Assembly (NCBI RefSeq): GCF_023898315.1 | Contig: NC_064625.1 | Location: 101,108,269-101,172,268, forward strand | Source: Schistocerca nitens | Taxonomy: Eukaryota > Arthropoda > Insecta > Orthoptera > Acrididae | Reading direction: 5' to 3' | DNA: 64,000 nucleotides | In this document: positions 52,777 through 63,035 of the stretch, in pieces | Numbering within the stretch: position 1 is the stretch's first letter | Layout: each line of letters starts with the position of its first letter | The notes under the pieces: model-generated | What the model was told of the DNA's origin: nothing | Database searches by the model: none | What the model saw: the letters and a program-made list of their open reading frames with translations, nothing else | Program-made: the position numbers and the translations under genes

Positions 52777-54162
52777 CACTACTGGCCATTAAAATTGCTA
52801 CACCAAGAACAAATGCAGATGATAAATGGGTATTCATTGGACAAATATATTATACTAGAACTGACATGTGATTACATTTTCATGCAATTTGGGTGCATAG
52901 ATCCTGAGAAATCAGTACCCAGAACAACCACCTCTGGCCATAATAATGGCCTTGATATGCCTTGGCATTGAGTCAAACAGAGCTTGGATGGCGTGTACAG
53001 GTACAGCTGCCCATGGAGATTCAGCACGATGCCACAGTTCATTAGGAGTAGTGACTGACGTATTGTGACGAGCCAGTTGCTCGCCCACCATGACCAGACA
53101 TTTTCAATTGGTGAGAGATCTGGAGAATGTGCTGGCCAGGGCAGCAGTCGAACATTTTCTGTATCCAGAAAAGCCCGTACAGGACCTGCAACATGTGGTC
53201 GTGCATTATCCTGCTGAAATGTAGGGTATTGCAGGGATCGAATGAAGGGTAGAGCCACGGGTCGTAACACATCTGAAATGTAACGTCCACTGTTCAAAGT
53301 GCCATCAATGCGAACAAGAGGTGACTGAGAAGTGTAACCAATGGCACCCATACCGTCACACCGGGTGATAGGCCTGTATGGTGATGACGAATACACACTT
53401 CCAATGTGCGTTCACCGCGATGATGCCAAATGGAATCATCATGATGCTGAAAACAGAACCTGTATTCATCCAAAAAAATTACGTTTTGCCATTCGTGCAC
53501 CCAGGTTTGTCATTGAGCACACCATCGCAGGCACTCCTATCTGTGATGCAGCGTCTGGGGTAACCACAGCCATGGTTTCCCAGCTGATAGTCCATGCTGC
53601 TGCAAACATCGTCAAACTGTTCCTGCAGATGGTTGTTATCTTGCAAACGTCTCCATCTGTCAACTCAAGGATCGAGACGTGGCGACACGATCCCTTACAC
53701 CGTGCGGATAAGATTCGTGTCATCTCAACTGCTAGTGATACGAGGCCGTTGGGATCCAGCACGGCGTTCCGTATTACCCTCCTGAACCCACTGATTCCAT
53801 ATTCTGCTAACAGTCATTGGATCTCGACCAACGCGAGCAGCAATGTTGGGATATGATAAACCGCAATAGCGATAGGCTACAATTCGACCATTATCAAAGT
53901 CGGAAACGTGATTGTATGCATTTCTCCTCCTTGCATGAGGCATCACAACAACGTTTCACCAGGCAACGCCGGTCAACTACTGTTTGTGTGTGGAAACTTT
54001 CCTCATGCCAGCACGTTGTAGGTGTCACCACTGGCGCCAACCTTGTGTGAATGCTCTGAAAAGTTAATCATTTGCATATCACAGCATCTTCTTCCTGTCG
54101 GTTAAATTGTGCATCTGTAGCACGTCGTCTTCATGGTGTAGCAATTATAATGGCCAGTAGTG
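52777..54162 (-). mobile_element. Tc1-like transposon (family Tc1-C, copy 2)
   Basis: The 1386-bp element has ends CACTACTGGCCATTAAAATT and TA duplications at 52775-52776 and 54163-54164. It is inverted relative to copy 1 at 30130-31535. Confidence 0.95.
52912..53943 (-). pseudogene. Tc1-like transposase, frame-shifted
   Basis: It starts MPHARRRNAYNHVSDFDNGR, open through the HTH (YCGLSYPNIAARVGRDPMTV). Frameshifts at about 53730 and 53470 and further on split the rest. The last block at 53060-53320 keeps FQQDNARPHVAGPVRAFLDT and PAHSPDLSPIENVWSW, with 34 residues between Asp and Glu. The first-Asp block is FLDEYRFCFQHHD, still with its Asp. Copy 1 lost the second Asp and this copy keeps it. 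Confidence 0.9.
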
Positions 54163-54169
54163 TAGAACA

Positions 54170-54284
54170 ATAACAAAAAATTTCAAAAATACGTATTTTA
54201 TTAATTGTTGTTGACTTTTATTCACAACATACTTTTTAGAGAGATACTGATTTGTAAGGATGGTCCGGAACCTGAAAATATTGA
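54170..54284. other. Unclassified spacer
   Basis: Short AT-rich spacer; nothing was recognised. Confidence 0.4.
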
Positions 54285-54960
54285 ATGACATTCAGTTTCA
54301 ATGAGTCTCATCGCAGGGTGTATTCATCCTACAAACCCATGCTGGCTGCCACACACGGGCGACTGGCACTTAAGTCATATTCCGCCACTATCCATAAGAA
54401 GATCATAGCCATTGCTGAATGTGTTGATAAGAATAAAAATCAAACTACACTTACCAATTCATTTAGAAATTTCATCAGAATCTCAGCAACTGTGGTCCAG
54501 GAAAGCATCATAATGCACAGCAATCAGCCTGCATGGCAGTAACTTCAAAATGCAAGAAGCCTGGGATAAACAACGGCAGGAGCAATCTTCCACGATGCGA
54601 CACTATTTAATCAAAATTCCCTGGGCATAACAAGCATGTTTTCATTCACCCCGACAACACTGCTGCATTCTGAATCTGATCACAACAGCCAGGGGCAGAT
54701 GTGAAGCATTGAGGCACCAAATGGGGATGGAAGTTCTCCCCTGAATGTGACTGTGGTGAAGAGCAGCAAACAGTATGACATATAACATTTGAATGCTCCC
54801 TCAGGGATTCAGAGGGACAGTGGAAGACCGTAACAATATGTCTGCAAAACCTTCTGAGTGGATTTCCAACCTGGACTTAGAGCGATGAATACATAACAAA
54901 CTTGAGACTGTGTGTATCTATATAGAAATGTATATATTTGTCATAAGTGATTGTCAAAAT
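54285..54960 (+). mobile_element. LINE 3' remnant with Cys/His C-terminal motif
   Basis: Nucleotides near 54715-54815 encode a TKWGWKFSPECDCGEEQQTV segment followed, after a stop, by HITFECSLRDSEG. This is the C-terminal CDCG..QT..HI..EC motif of RTE/CR1-type LINE proteins. Further upstream only scattered similarity remains. It is in sense orientation relative to the candidate host gene but outside the inferred large intron. Confidence 0.6.
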
Positions 54961-55083
54961 TCACATTTACTATTAAGACTTAAAATATTTGCATTAAGTT
55001 TAACTGAAAATTTTAAAGCATTTACAGAATCTGCTAGAAGATTTCGTTAAAAACAGTAAATATTTTCTTTCAAAATTTTAAAA
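54961..55083. other. Unclassified AT-rich spacer
   Basis: Nothing was recognised. Confidence 0.4.
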
Positions 55084-55085
55084 TG

Positions 55086-56394
55086 TGAGGGTAAGTCAAT
55101 AATTATCCGCAATTTAGTTATATTTTTGTTTATTTTGGTAGTACTGTCGTTTTACATTGATGATGCATGCTTTGTTTATTTGTTGTTATATCCTTGCAAT
55201 TTTCAAGCTGCTAGGTTAGTTTCATTATCGCTGCCTTGCTGTTAATCATGGCTGCTCCGCTGTCTATTTGCACCAAAGAAGAGCAACGTTCAGTGATCCA
55301 TTTTTTGTGGTCAGAAGGCGTATCAGGGGCTGAAATTCATCGAAGACTTTGGGTACAGTACGGGAACAGTGTTTTGCCACAACATAATGTCTACAATGAA
55401 TTGAAAAATTCCAAAATGGTTGCACAAGTGTTACGCACGATGAAGGAGCCGGACGACTGCTTACCGCCACAAGTGAAGAAACCATTGAGCGTTCACGTGA
55501 AATGATTTTCTTAGACAGACAATTAACTATTGATGAAATGGTCATCGTCTGCAAACTAGTCACAGTTCAGCCTACGAAATAATCCGCAACAGACTTGGGT
55601 TTCATAAAGTTTGTGCAAGATGTGTCCCAAAACAGCCCACACAGTTTCATAAACAAACGTGCTTGGACAACTGCAAAAAATATTTGGATCACTATGGTAA
55701 TGAAGGGGACAACTTTTAGACAGGATCATTACTGATGATGAATCATGGATCCATCATTATGAGCCGAAGAGTAAACGGCAGAGTATGGAATGGAAACATC
55801 CAAATTTGCCTTGCAAGAAAAAGTTCAAGACCCAATCGTCTGCAGGAAAACTGATGCTTATGGTGTCTTGGGATACACAAGGTCCAGTACTGGAACATTA
55901 TGGGGAAAGAGGCACAACAGTCAATAGTGTACATTACAGTGAGATGCTTACTGCCAGGCTAAAGCCTGCAATTCAAAGCAAACACCGAGGATTGCTGTCA
56001 AAAAGGTGTTGCGTTGTTCCACGACAATGCCTGTCCATATACTGCTGCCCGCACTGCTGAAACGCTCCAGAAACTCAAATTTGAAATACTGGATCATCCT
56101 CCATATAGTTGTGATCTTTCCCCTTCTGAATATCATTTGTTTGGTCCACTCAAACAGGTATTAAGGGGCCATTGATTTGCCTTGGATAAAGCAGTGAAAG
56201 AAGAGGTGCATTCCTGGCTCACAGCTCAACTGAGAACCTTCTTTTATGAGGGCATCAGGAAGCTTGTACAATAATGGACCAAGTGTGTTGAAATGCAAGT
56301 AGCCTATGTCGAAAAATGATGTTCTTGTAAGTTTCCTATTTGATAACAATAAAATTTTATAACTACGTTGTGGATAATAATTGACTTACCCTCA
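55086..56394 (+). mobile_element. Mariner transposon, decayed
   Basis: The 1309-bp element has inverted ends TGAGGGTAAGTCAATAATTA and, inverted, TGAGGGTAAGTCAATTATTA, followed by TCC. The right flank is TA (56395-56396). The left flank is TG (55084-55085), probably a mutated TA. Confidence 0.92.
55248..56330 (+). pseudogene. Mariner transposase, several lesions
   Basis: It starts MAAPLSICTKEEQRSVIHFL and is open to about 55505 (SGAEIHRRLWVQYGNS). After frameshifts come ITDDESWIHHYEPKSKRQS, EWKHPNLPCKKKFKTQSSAG and a VSWDTQGPVLEHY block. A FHDNACPYTAA second-Asp block follows, then CDLSPSEYHLFGP. In the last block the third catalytic Asp is Glu (SEYH for SDYH). The first and second Asp are present. 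Inactive. Confidence 0.85.
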
Positions 56395-56396
56395 TA

Positions 56397-58047
56397 TAAA
56401 GTACCTCATTAGATTACAATATTTTCAAACTGTGGGCACAAAATACCCCCTTCCTCCTTGGCATCATGAGGGTTAAACATATGTGTGTTCAGGTTCACTT
56501 CTGTTGTTTTCTTGAAGTTCTGAACTGCTAAATCTACAATTAAATTTTCTTTGGACCATGATGGTGTAGTTTGATGGAATTTCTTACCATTCCAATTGTG
56601 CTTGTGCTAAAAATCTGAAAAAAATACCAAATTTTGACTTTCTACAAATGAATACAGAGCAATTCTTCATTTAATAACTCTGTGTATTATATAATAATGC
56701 ACAACAACTTCTTTTGCTATGGGGAGCAATGCTTGTATGAACAATTTGAGATCAGGCATTTGAAACTAAAATAATCGATTTCTTCTGTTGTGCCATGACA
56801 TGACTCCTCATTATCGAGGCACATGCTTTCACTTGGTGGTGCACCGTGCTACTCCAAACTGGGACACTGACTCACAGAGGTTATTCAAAGCCCTCACAGG
56901 TACTGCAACATGTGGCAATAGTGCAATTACTGTCCCACTTTGAAGACACGTGACGTCCATCCACAAACACATCAATGCAAAACACATGACAAAAACTGCC
57001 AACAGTTTCCTGTTCTTAATCATTAAACTAGTAAATGGTTTAATAATTGTGACCATAATTCATGATTTAGGTAGATGTAGGGTTATGTCTGACTCCAATG
57101 GATTCAAAGCACATGTTTCTGGTTGTGCCCCTGGCTAGGTATGACTGAGGGAGCATTCCTGACTGGTGAGCAAAGCTATGCATGCCACAGAACTCATAAT
57201 GAGACATTTTGTCAGCATTCAGGGATCACAAATTTGAGAGTACAGTGAATGTTAGAGAAAAATTCTGTTACAGAAAACTTTCTAAGGAATGAAAAACACC
57301 CAAACTACAAAAATTGTCAAAAACCATATTGGAAAGTTTCAAGAAGTATAGTTGTAGCATTAGTGTACAAGTCTGCCTCCTACACTCACATACTGACCAC
57401 TTCTCAAAAAATCTGGGACACTACAGTGAAGACCAAGGAAAGTGTTTCCACCAGTATATTAAGGAAATGGAGAGATAATAAAATGCAAGTATTATGCTGA
57501 CTGTTGTTGAATGTTGAAGAGAGGCAATGAAGATGAACATTCTTCAGGAGATCAAAAATGAGAAATTTTGAAAATGAAATGTAAAGAGCACTCATAATGT
57601 TGCTAAGAAAACAGTTTGTGGTATTTTTAGTATATGGCTAAAAAGTAAAACAGTGATTATAAAAATATTGACATTGGTCAAAATTTTATTTTAATATTTG
57701 AGCACTGAGTTCTTAAATCTTTAAGATATGAGATCTTACTTTGTGAAAAATCCTGATGTGATAGAACAAAATGAAAGTAATATTCAGAATCAGTATTACA
57801 GATTAATTCTAGAATGCTAAGATCTTTTAGGTTGTTAGGCCATGTTATGTTTCTCTTCAGTTGTTTTTTACGCGATTGACGTTTCAACCCCCTCTGCTGG
57901 TATCATCTGGTATTTCTCATTAGCTGAACTCTATCAAAGGCCAGTGTCGCATTTACTTATAAATCCTTGTTCTGAAGATTAGAGTTATAGCAACAACTTA
58001 TATTTTTTAATAACAGAAAATTATTTTCTTTTATCATGTAGTTGATG
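56397..58047. other. Unclassified sequence
   Basis: No gene was recognised. The frame 57249-57500 (83 codons) has no motif. A possible dispersed repeat with GATTGACGTTTCAACCCCCT lies at about 57872-57940. Confidence 0.35.
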
Positions 58048-58049
58048 TA

Positions 58050-58932
58050 GGAGGGCTGATCAGCAAAGACTGAGACTGATTTTTTTCAAAGATGTTTATT
58101 ACACCATTTCATTGTTTGTACAATCTCTTTAAAGTACTCCTGTCCTATTTAAATGCACTTTTTGTAGTGTCTCTACCAGTCCTCGAACACATGGTGCTGT
58201 CAGGTCCTTGAGAATCGCCTCACCTTTCTTTAGCACTGCTTCAGAGTTCTCAGTTTTCTTTCAGAATAATAATGATGCCACCATGACTCATCAACAGTGA
58301 TAATCAATTCCAGAAATGCATCCCCTCTATCAGCAGACAGATGCAGCACCTCACAACTTATCTCTATGCATGTAGCCGTTTCTTCAGGACTCAACAGACA
58401 TGGCACCCATTGGACACAAACACAGATCATATGGTGATGATCATGCATAATTGCAACCCTTCCCTCTGTTATGTAATTCTGTCAACTGATTCTCACAGGC
58501 AATCACAGTAGCTGGGTAGATATCGACCTCAGTTACAGCAGAAGCCAAAACTCCAGGCCCACCTTGCGTAAAACAAACTATCTGGCCTTCTTTGATGTCC
58601 TTGAACCACCTAACTCTGTTGCACAAGATAGTGCATCTTCACCACATGCTTGCTGCAGCTTTTAGTAAGTCTTGTGAGTTTGATTTAAACAACCACAGGA
58701 CGTTATTGCACCATACTGCTCCTCTCGCATCACCTCCATTGTTTGGTACGCGAAATGTAAAGAATGTCTGCAGGATAGAACATTACTACCAATCTACCAA
58801 TACAAGAGTGCTGCCACCTTTACACATTATACATAAGGACTTGCTCTTTTCAATTATTCATGGGACAGATAGGAAACTATCACAGAAGCTACAGGAAAAA
58901 ATCAGTCTCAGTCTTTGTTGATCAATGCTCAT
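58050..58932 (-). mobile_element. Internally deleted mariner
   Basis: Inverted ends include GGCTGATCAGCAAAGACTGA with GACTGATTTTTT on the left and the complement on the right (ATTGATCAACAAAGACTGAG). TA lies at 58048-58049. Minus-strand remnants are MCNRVRWFKDIKEGQIVCFT and LIITVDESWWHHYYSERKLR, the first-Asp block. The second and third catalytic blocks are missing, which explains the 0.88-kb length. Confidence 0.8.
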
Positions 58933-58984
58933 GTTTAAAACAACCATGTACAAATAAATTTAAATCAAATTTCTATCAATTTTA

Positions 58985-59410
58985 GTTAGGAGCTAGAAAC
59001 ATTGAAAGTTTTATGCAGGGCTGTAACATGTTGTACATAAATTTTCTGGTGTCACTGACTGACAAGCTTCCTCACTGCACTGTTTGAAGTGATAGGAGGT
59101 TGTGAGTTCAGTGAGATAAACATGATTCCTTAGATAGTCCCACAAAAAAAAAATCCACTGATGCTATATTGGGCAACCGTGCAATCCGTTCCTGAGGACC
59201 AAGGTGTCCTAACCATTTTTCTGGAAATCTAGTGTTCCTGCACATGATCACATGCAGTATGGGCTGGGTGACCATCATGCTACATTATCTAATGTCTAAA
59301 CTGGCACTTTTGAGATGAGCACCTAAATTGTCAATGATAAAAACTATAAAATTTCTCGTCAAACATTCTCAGGTTCATATATATCACAATGTTCTGTACT
59401 GCTCGCTCCC
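58985..59410 (-). mobile_element. Possible DD41D-type transposon C-terminal relic
   Basis: On the minus strand 59040-59190 reads ASVDFFLWDYLRNHVYLTEL, then TTSYHFKQCSEEAC. This is like the region after the third catalytic Asp of the element at 32259 (DFFLWGY). No ends were recognised. Confidence 0.5.
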
Positions 59411-59428
59411 CTTCTATTTAATTTACAT

Positions 59429-59830
59429 TTAATAATAGAGCTTCAACTGATTTGCATTAACTTTCCTAGGCTTATTCCTAGGCATCTTTATTGTCACATT
59501 TGGTAGATCTACTGCAGTCGCTTCATATGGTCTTTGGCATTGTGCATGTATCTTCTTAGAAACACCCCTCCTTACAATCTCATCATAAAAAAGAAATTTA
59601 TCTCCTATCCTAAATATTTTTGGGTTCTCCATCATGTCATAATGAGCCTTACTGACTTCTTTTCGCCCTTGTTTTCCTTTTCTTGTGCTACTTGGTATGC
59701 TTCTTGCATTCTAGTTTGCAACTGATATACTTATTTACCATAATTATACCCAACTTTGTTTTCATTTTTCACTTTACTCCCAAACATTAACTCAAAAGGT
59801 GTGTGCTCAGTACTAATATGTAGCTATTGT
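59429..59830 (-). mobile_element. Gypsy-like integrase C-terminal piece
   Basis: Minus-strand sequence at 59760-59820 encodes STEHTPFELMFGSKVKNENK, the end of the integrase core. A broken stretch follows, then the open frame 59429-59635 with FRIGDKFLFYDEIVRRG, QCQRPYEATAVDLPNVTIKM and KVNANQLKLYY, the C-terminal DNA-binding part of Gypsy-type pol. It is continuous in family terms with 62375-63033, from which RTE copy d separates it. No LTR or envelope gene was seen. It is a dead fragment of an LTR retrotransposon. Confidence 0.75.
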
Positions 59831-59858
59831 ATTGTTGTTGTTGTTGTTGTTGTGGTCT

Positions 59859-60413
59859 TCAGTCCTGAGACTGGTTTGATGCAGCTCTCCATGCTACTCT
59901 ATCCTGCGCAAACTTCTTCATCTCCCAGTACCTACTGAAACCTACATCCTTCTGAATCTGCTTAGTGTATTCATCTCTTGGTCTCCATCTATAATTTTTA
60001 CCCTTCACGCTGCCCTCTAATACTAAATTGGTGATCCCTTGATGCCTCAGAACATGTCCTACCAACCGATCCCTTCTTCTAGTCAAGTTGTGCCACAAAC
60101 TTCTCTTCTCCCCAATCCTATTCAACACCTCCTCATTAGTTATGTGATCTACCCATCTAATCTTCAGCATTCTTCTGTAGCACCACATTTCGAAAGCTTC
60201 TATTCTCTTCTTGTCCAAACTATTTATCGTCCATGTTTCACTTCCATACATGGCTACACTCCATACAAATACTTTCAGAAACGACTTCCTGACACTTAAA
60301 TCTATACTCGATGTTAACAAATTTCTCTTCTTCAGAAACACTTTCCTTGCCATTGCCAATCTACATTTTATATCCTCTCTACTTCGACCATCATCAGCTA
60401 TTTTGCTCCCCAA
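59859..60413 (-). pseudogene. RTE ORF, C-terminal part
   Basis: 184 open codons contain RSREDIKCRLAMARKVFLKK, SLDKKRIEAFEMWCYRRMLK, NEEVLNRIGEKRSLWHNLTR and AQDRVAWRAASNQSQD. Upstream, a stop in the link EGITL.NETLKVVKEFCYLG separates it from the RT core. This region is the conserved RTE C-terminal domain, for which I know no assigned enzymatic role. Confidence 0.9.
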
Positions 60414-60485
60414 ATAGCAAAACTCCTTTACTACTTTAAGTGTCTCATTTCATAATGTAATACCCTCAGCATCACCCGACTTAGT

Positions 60486-61061
60486 TCAACTACATTCCAT
60501 TATCCTTGTTTTGCTTTTGTTGATGTTCATCTTATATCCTGCTTTCAAGACACTGCCCATTCCGTTCAATTGCTCTTCCAAGTCCTTTACTGTCTCTGAT
60601 AGAATTACAATGTCATCAGCGAACCTCAACGTTTTTATTTCTGCTCCATGGATTTTAATACGTACTCCGAATTTTTCTTTTGTTTCCTTCACTGCTTGCT
60701 CAATATACAGATTGAACAACATTGGGGAGAGGCTACAACCCTGTCTCACTCCCTTCCCAACCGCTGCTTCCCTTTCATGCCCCTCGACTCTTATAACTGC
60801 CATCTGGTTTCTGTACAAATTGTAAATAGCCTTTTGCTCCCTGTATTTTACCCCTGCCACCTTTAGAATTTGAAAGAGGGTATTCCAGTCAACATTGTCA
60901 AAAGCTTTCTCTAAGTCTACAAATGCTAGAAACGTAGGTTTGCCTTTCCTTAATCTAGCTCCTAAGATAAGTCGTAGGGTCAGTATTGTCTCACATGTTC
61001 CAATATTTCTATGGAATCCAAACTGATCTTCCCCTAGGTCGGCTTCTACTAGTTTTTCCAT
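60486..61061 (-). pseudogene. RTE reverse transcriptase core
   Basis: 191 open codons hold the palm motifs. Block A is FLAFVDLEKAFDNVDWNTLF, the primer region is VGKGVRQGCSLSPMLFNLYI, block C is IKTLRFADDIVILSETVKDL with both catalytic Asp, and the thumb is YKMNINKSKTRIMECS. The FGFHRNIGTCETILTLR block precedes. Stops at both ends make it a pseudogene despite an intact active site. Confidence 0.92.
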
Positions 61062-61152
61062 TCATCTGTAAAGAATTCGCGTTAGTATTTTGTAGCCGTG
61101 ACTTATTAAACTGATAGTTCGGTAATTTTCACATCTGGCAACACCTGCTTTC

Positions 61153-62070
61153 TTATGGAATTATTATATTTTTCTTGAAGTCTGAGAGTATTTCGCCTGT
61201 CTCATACATCTTGCTCACCAGATTGTAGAGTTTTGTCAGGGCTGGCTCTCCCAAGGCCGTCAGTAGTTCTAATGGAATGTTGTCTACTCCCGGGGCCTTG
61301 TTTCGACCTAGGTCTTTCAGTGCTCTGTCAAACTCTTCACGCAGTATCATATCTCCCATTTCATCTTCATCTACATCCTCTTCCATTTCCATAATATTGT
61401 CCTCAAGTACATCGCCCTTGTATACACCCTCTATATACTCCTTCCACCTTTCTGCTTTCCCTTCTTTGCTTAGAACTGGTCCATCTGAGCTCTTAATATT
61501 CATACAAGTGGTTCTCTTTTCTCCAAAGGTCTCTTTAATTTTCCTGTAGGCAGTATCTATCTTACCCCTAGTGAGATAAGCCTCTACATCCTTACATTTA
61601 TCCTCTAGCCATCCCTGCTTAGCCATTTTGCACTTCCTGTCGATCTCATTTTTGAGACGTTTGTATTCCTTTTTGCCTGCTTCATTTACTGCATTTTTAT
61701 ATTTTCTCCTTTCATCAATTAAATTTAATATTTCTTGTGTTACCCAAGGCTTTCTACTAGCCCTCGTTTCTTTACCTACTTGATCCTCTGCTGCCTTCAC
61801 TACTTCATCCCTCAAAGCTACCCATTCTTCTTCTACTGTATTTCTTTCCCCCATTCCTGCCATTTGTTCCCTTACGCTCTCCCTGAAACTCTGTACAACC
61901 TCTGGTTTAGTCAATTTATCCAGGTCCCATCTCCTTAAATTCCCACCTTCTTGCAGTTTCTTCAGTTTTAATCTACAGTTCATAACCAATAGATTGTGGT
62001 CAGAGTACACATCTGCCCCTGGAAATGTCTTACAATTTAAAACCTGCTTCCTAAATCTCTGTCTTACCAT
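61153..62070 (-). pseudogene. RTE ORF, linker and RT fingers
   Basis: 305 open codons run from VNLCKTF-like QVLNCKTFPGADVYSDHNLL (end of the endonuclease domain with the SDH catalytic His) through a Lys/Glu-rich linker. It reaches FDRALKDLGRNKAPGVDNIP and ETGEILSDFKKNIIIP (start of the RT). A frame break near 61150 follows. Confidence 0.9.
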
Positions 62071-62082
62071 TATGTAGTCTAG

Positions 62083-62346
62083 CTAAAATCTGTCAGTATC
62101 TCCAGGCCTCTTCCATGTATACAATCTTCTTTTATGATTCTTGAACCAAGTGTTAGCTATGATTAAGTTGTGCTCCGTGCAAAATTCTACCAGGCGGCTT
62201 CCTCTTTCATATCTTAGCCCCAATCCATATTCACCTACTACGTTTCCTTCTCTCCCTTTTCCTACTACCGAATTCCAGTCACCCATGACTATGAAATTTT
62301 CGTCTCTCTTCAGTATCTGAATAATTTCTTTTATTTCGTCATACAT
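62083..62346 (-). pseudogene. RTE endonuclease domain, N-terminally truncated
   Basis: 87 open codons contain FIVMGDWNSVVGKGREGNVV and LIIANTWFKNHKRRLYTWKR, characteristic of APE-type endonucleases (GDWN, NT.F, YTW). The first catalytic part is missing through 5' truncation. A TAG after PGDTDRF separates it from the next piece. Confidence 0.9.
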
Positions 62347-62374
62347 TTCTTCAATTTCTTCATCATCTGTTCTA

Positions 62375-63033
62375 AAAAGTAAAATATGATAGTGTACTGA
62401 TAGATCTCAGTCACTGTGGCCCTCTCTTATGAAGTGTCACAAATATTCCACTGGTGCCCTGTGAGTTCTCTCGAGTGCCCCTTATGTCTGTAGGTGAAAC
62501 ACTGTATCTGGTCCTTCGGATCCTTAATAATTTGCATACTCTATTGAACACTTTATGTTAAAAATTTGACTCCTGGTTTGTCAATAACACTGATAGAATT
62601 CTGTACCTTACCACAATTTCTCTTACAAATTCCTGTCCCACTGTTCCAGCATTCTGTCTCTCAATGGGCACTGCTAGTGTGAACTTGCTCAGGTCATCTT
62701 GGAATATCAAGATGTATCAATTCCCAGTTGTTGTTGTGTCTAATGACCCTATGATGCCCACGTTACATTTCTCGAACACTGTCATTATTCTGTCTGTAAT
62801 TACTAGAGGCGCCTTTATTCTGGTCTGGATGGAATTTGTTTGGCCCCTGTGGCACTTCCTAATATTTTCTTGTACCTCTGTTTTCATGCTTTCTAGTGCT
62901 TGTAATTATCTTTTCAGTCCAAGGTTCTGTGCATTCCCTGATGCAATGGGTTGTAGTGCATTTCCTTTGTAATTGTGGAATTTCCCTCCATGCCAGATTC
63001 CTCATTTTCTTCCTCTTGTTTTTCATTTACCTC
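62375..63033 (-). mobile_element. Gypsy-like integrase N-terminal and core piece
   Basis: Minus-strand translation with stops gives LEALESMKTEVQENIRKCHR. QDDLSKFTLAVPIERQNAGT, FVREIVVRYRILSVLLTNQE and FNRVCKLLRIRRTRYSVSPT follow. These match the zinc-binding linker, the strand with the first catalytic Asp (the D-D of YQDDLSK) and the second-Asp region of a Gypsy integrase, where TDQG reads TNQE, so the second Asp is lost. It joins 59429-59830 across the nested RTE. Confidence 0.75.
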
Positions 63034-63035
63034 TC

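Larger units (their letters stand above)
59833..62372 (-). mobile_element. RTE-like LINE (copy d), longest in the window
   Basis: The 3' end is a (CAA)n tail (TTG repeats at 59834-59853 on the plus strand). The copy extends about 2.5 kb to the middle of the endonuclease domain, where it is truncated near 62370. It is nested in the Gypsy-like pol. Lesions are few for its length. Confidence 0.93.

Noticed and set aside
59429-63033. Endogenous retrovirus with envelope
   Set aside because: Only integrase parts of a Gypsy-like pol were seen, with no envelope frame and no LTR pair in the window.
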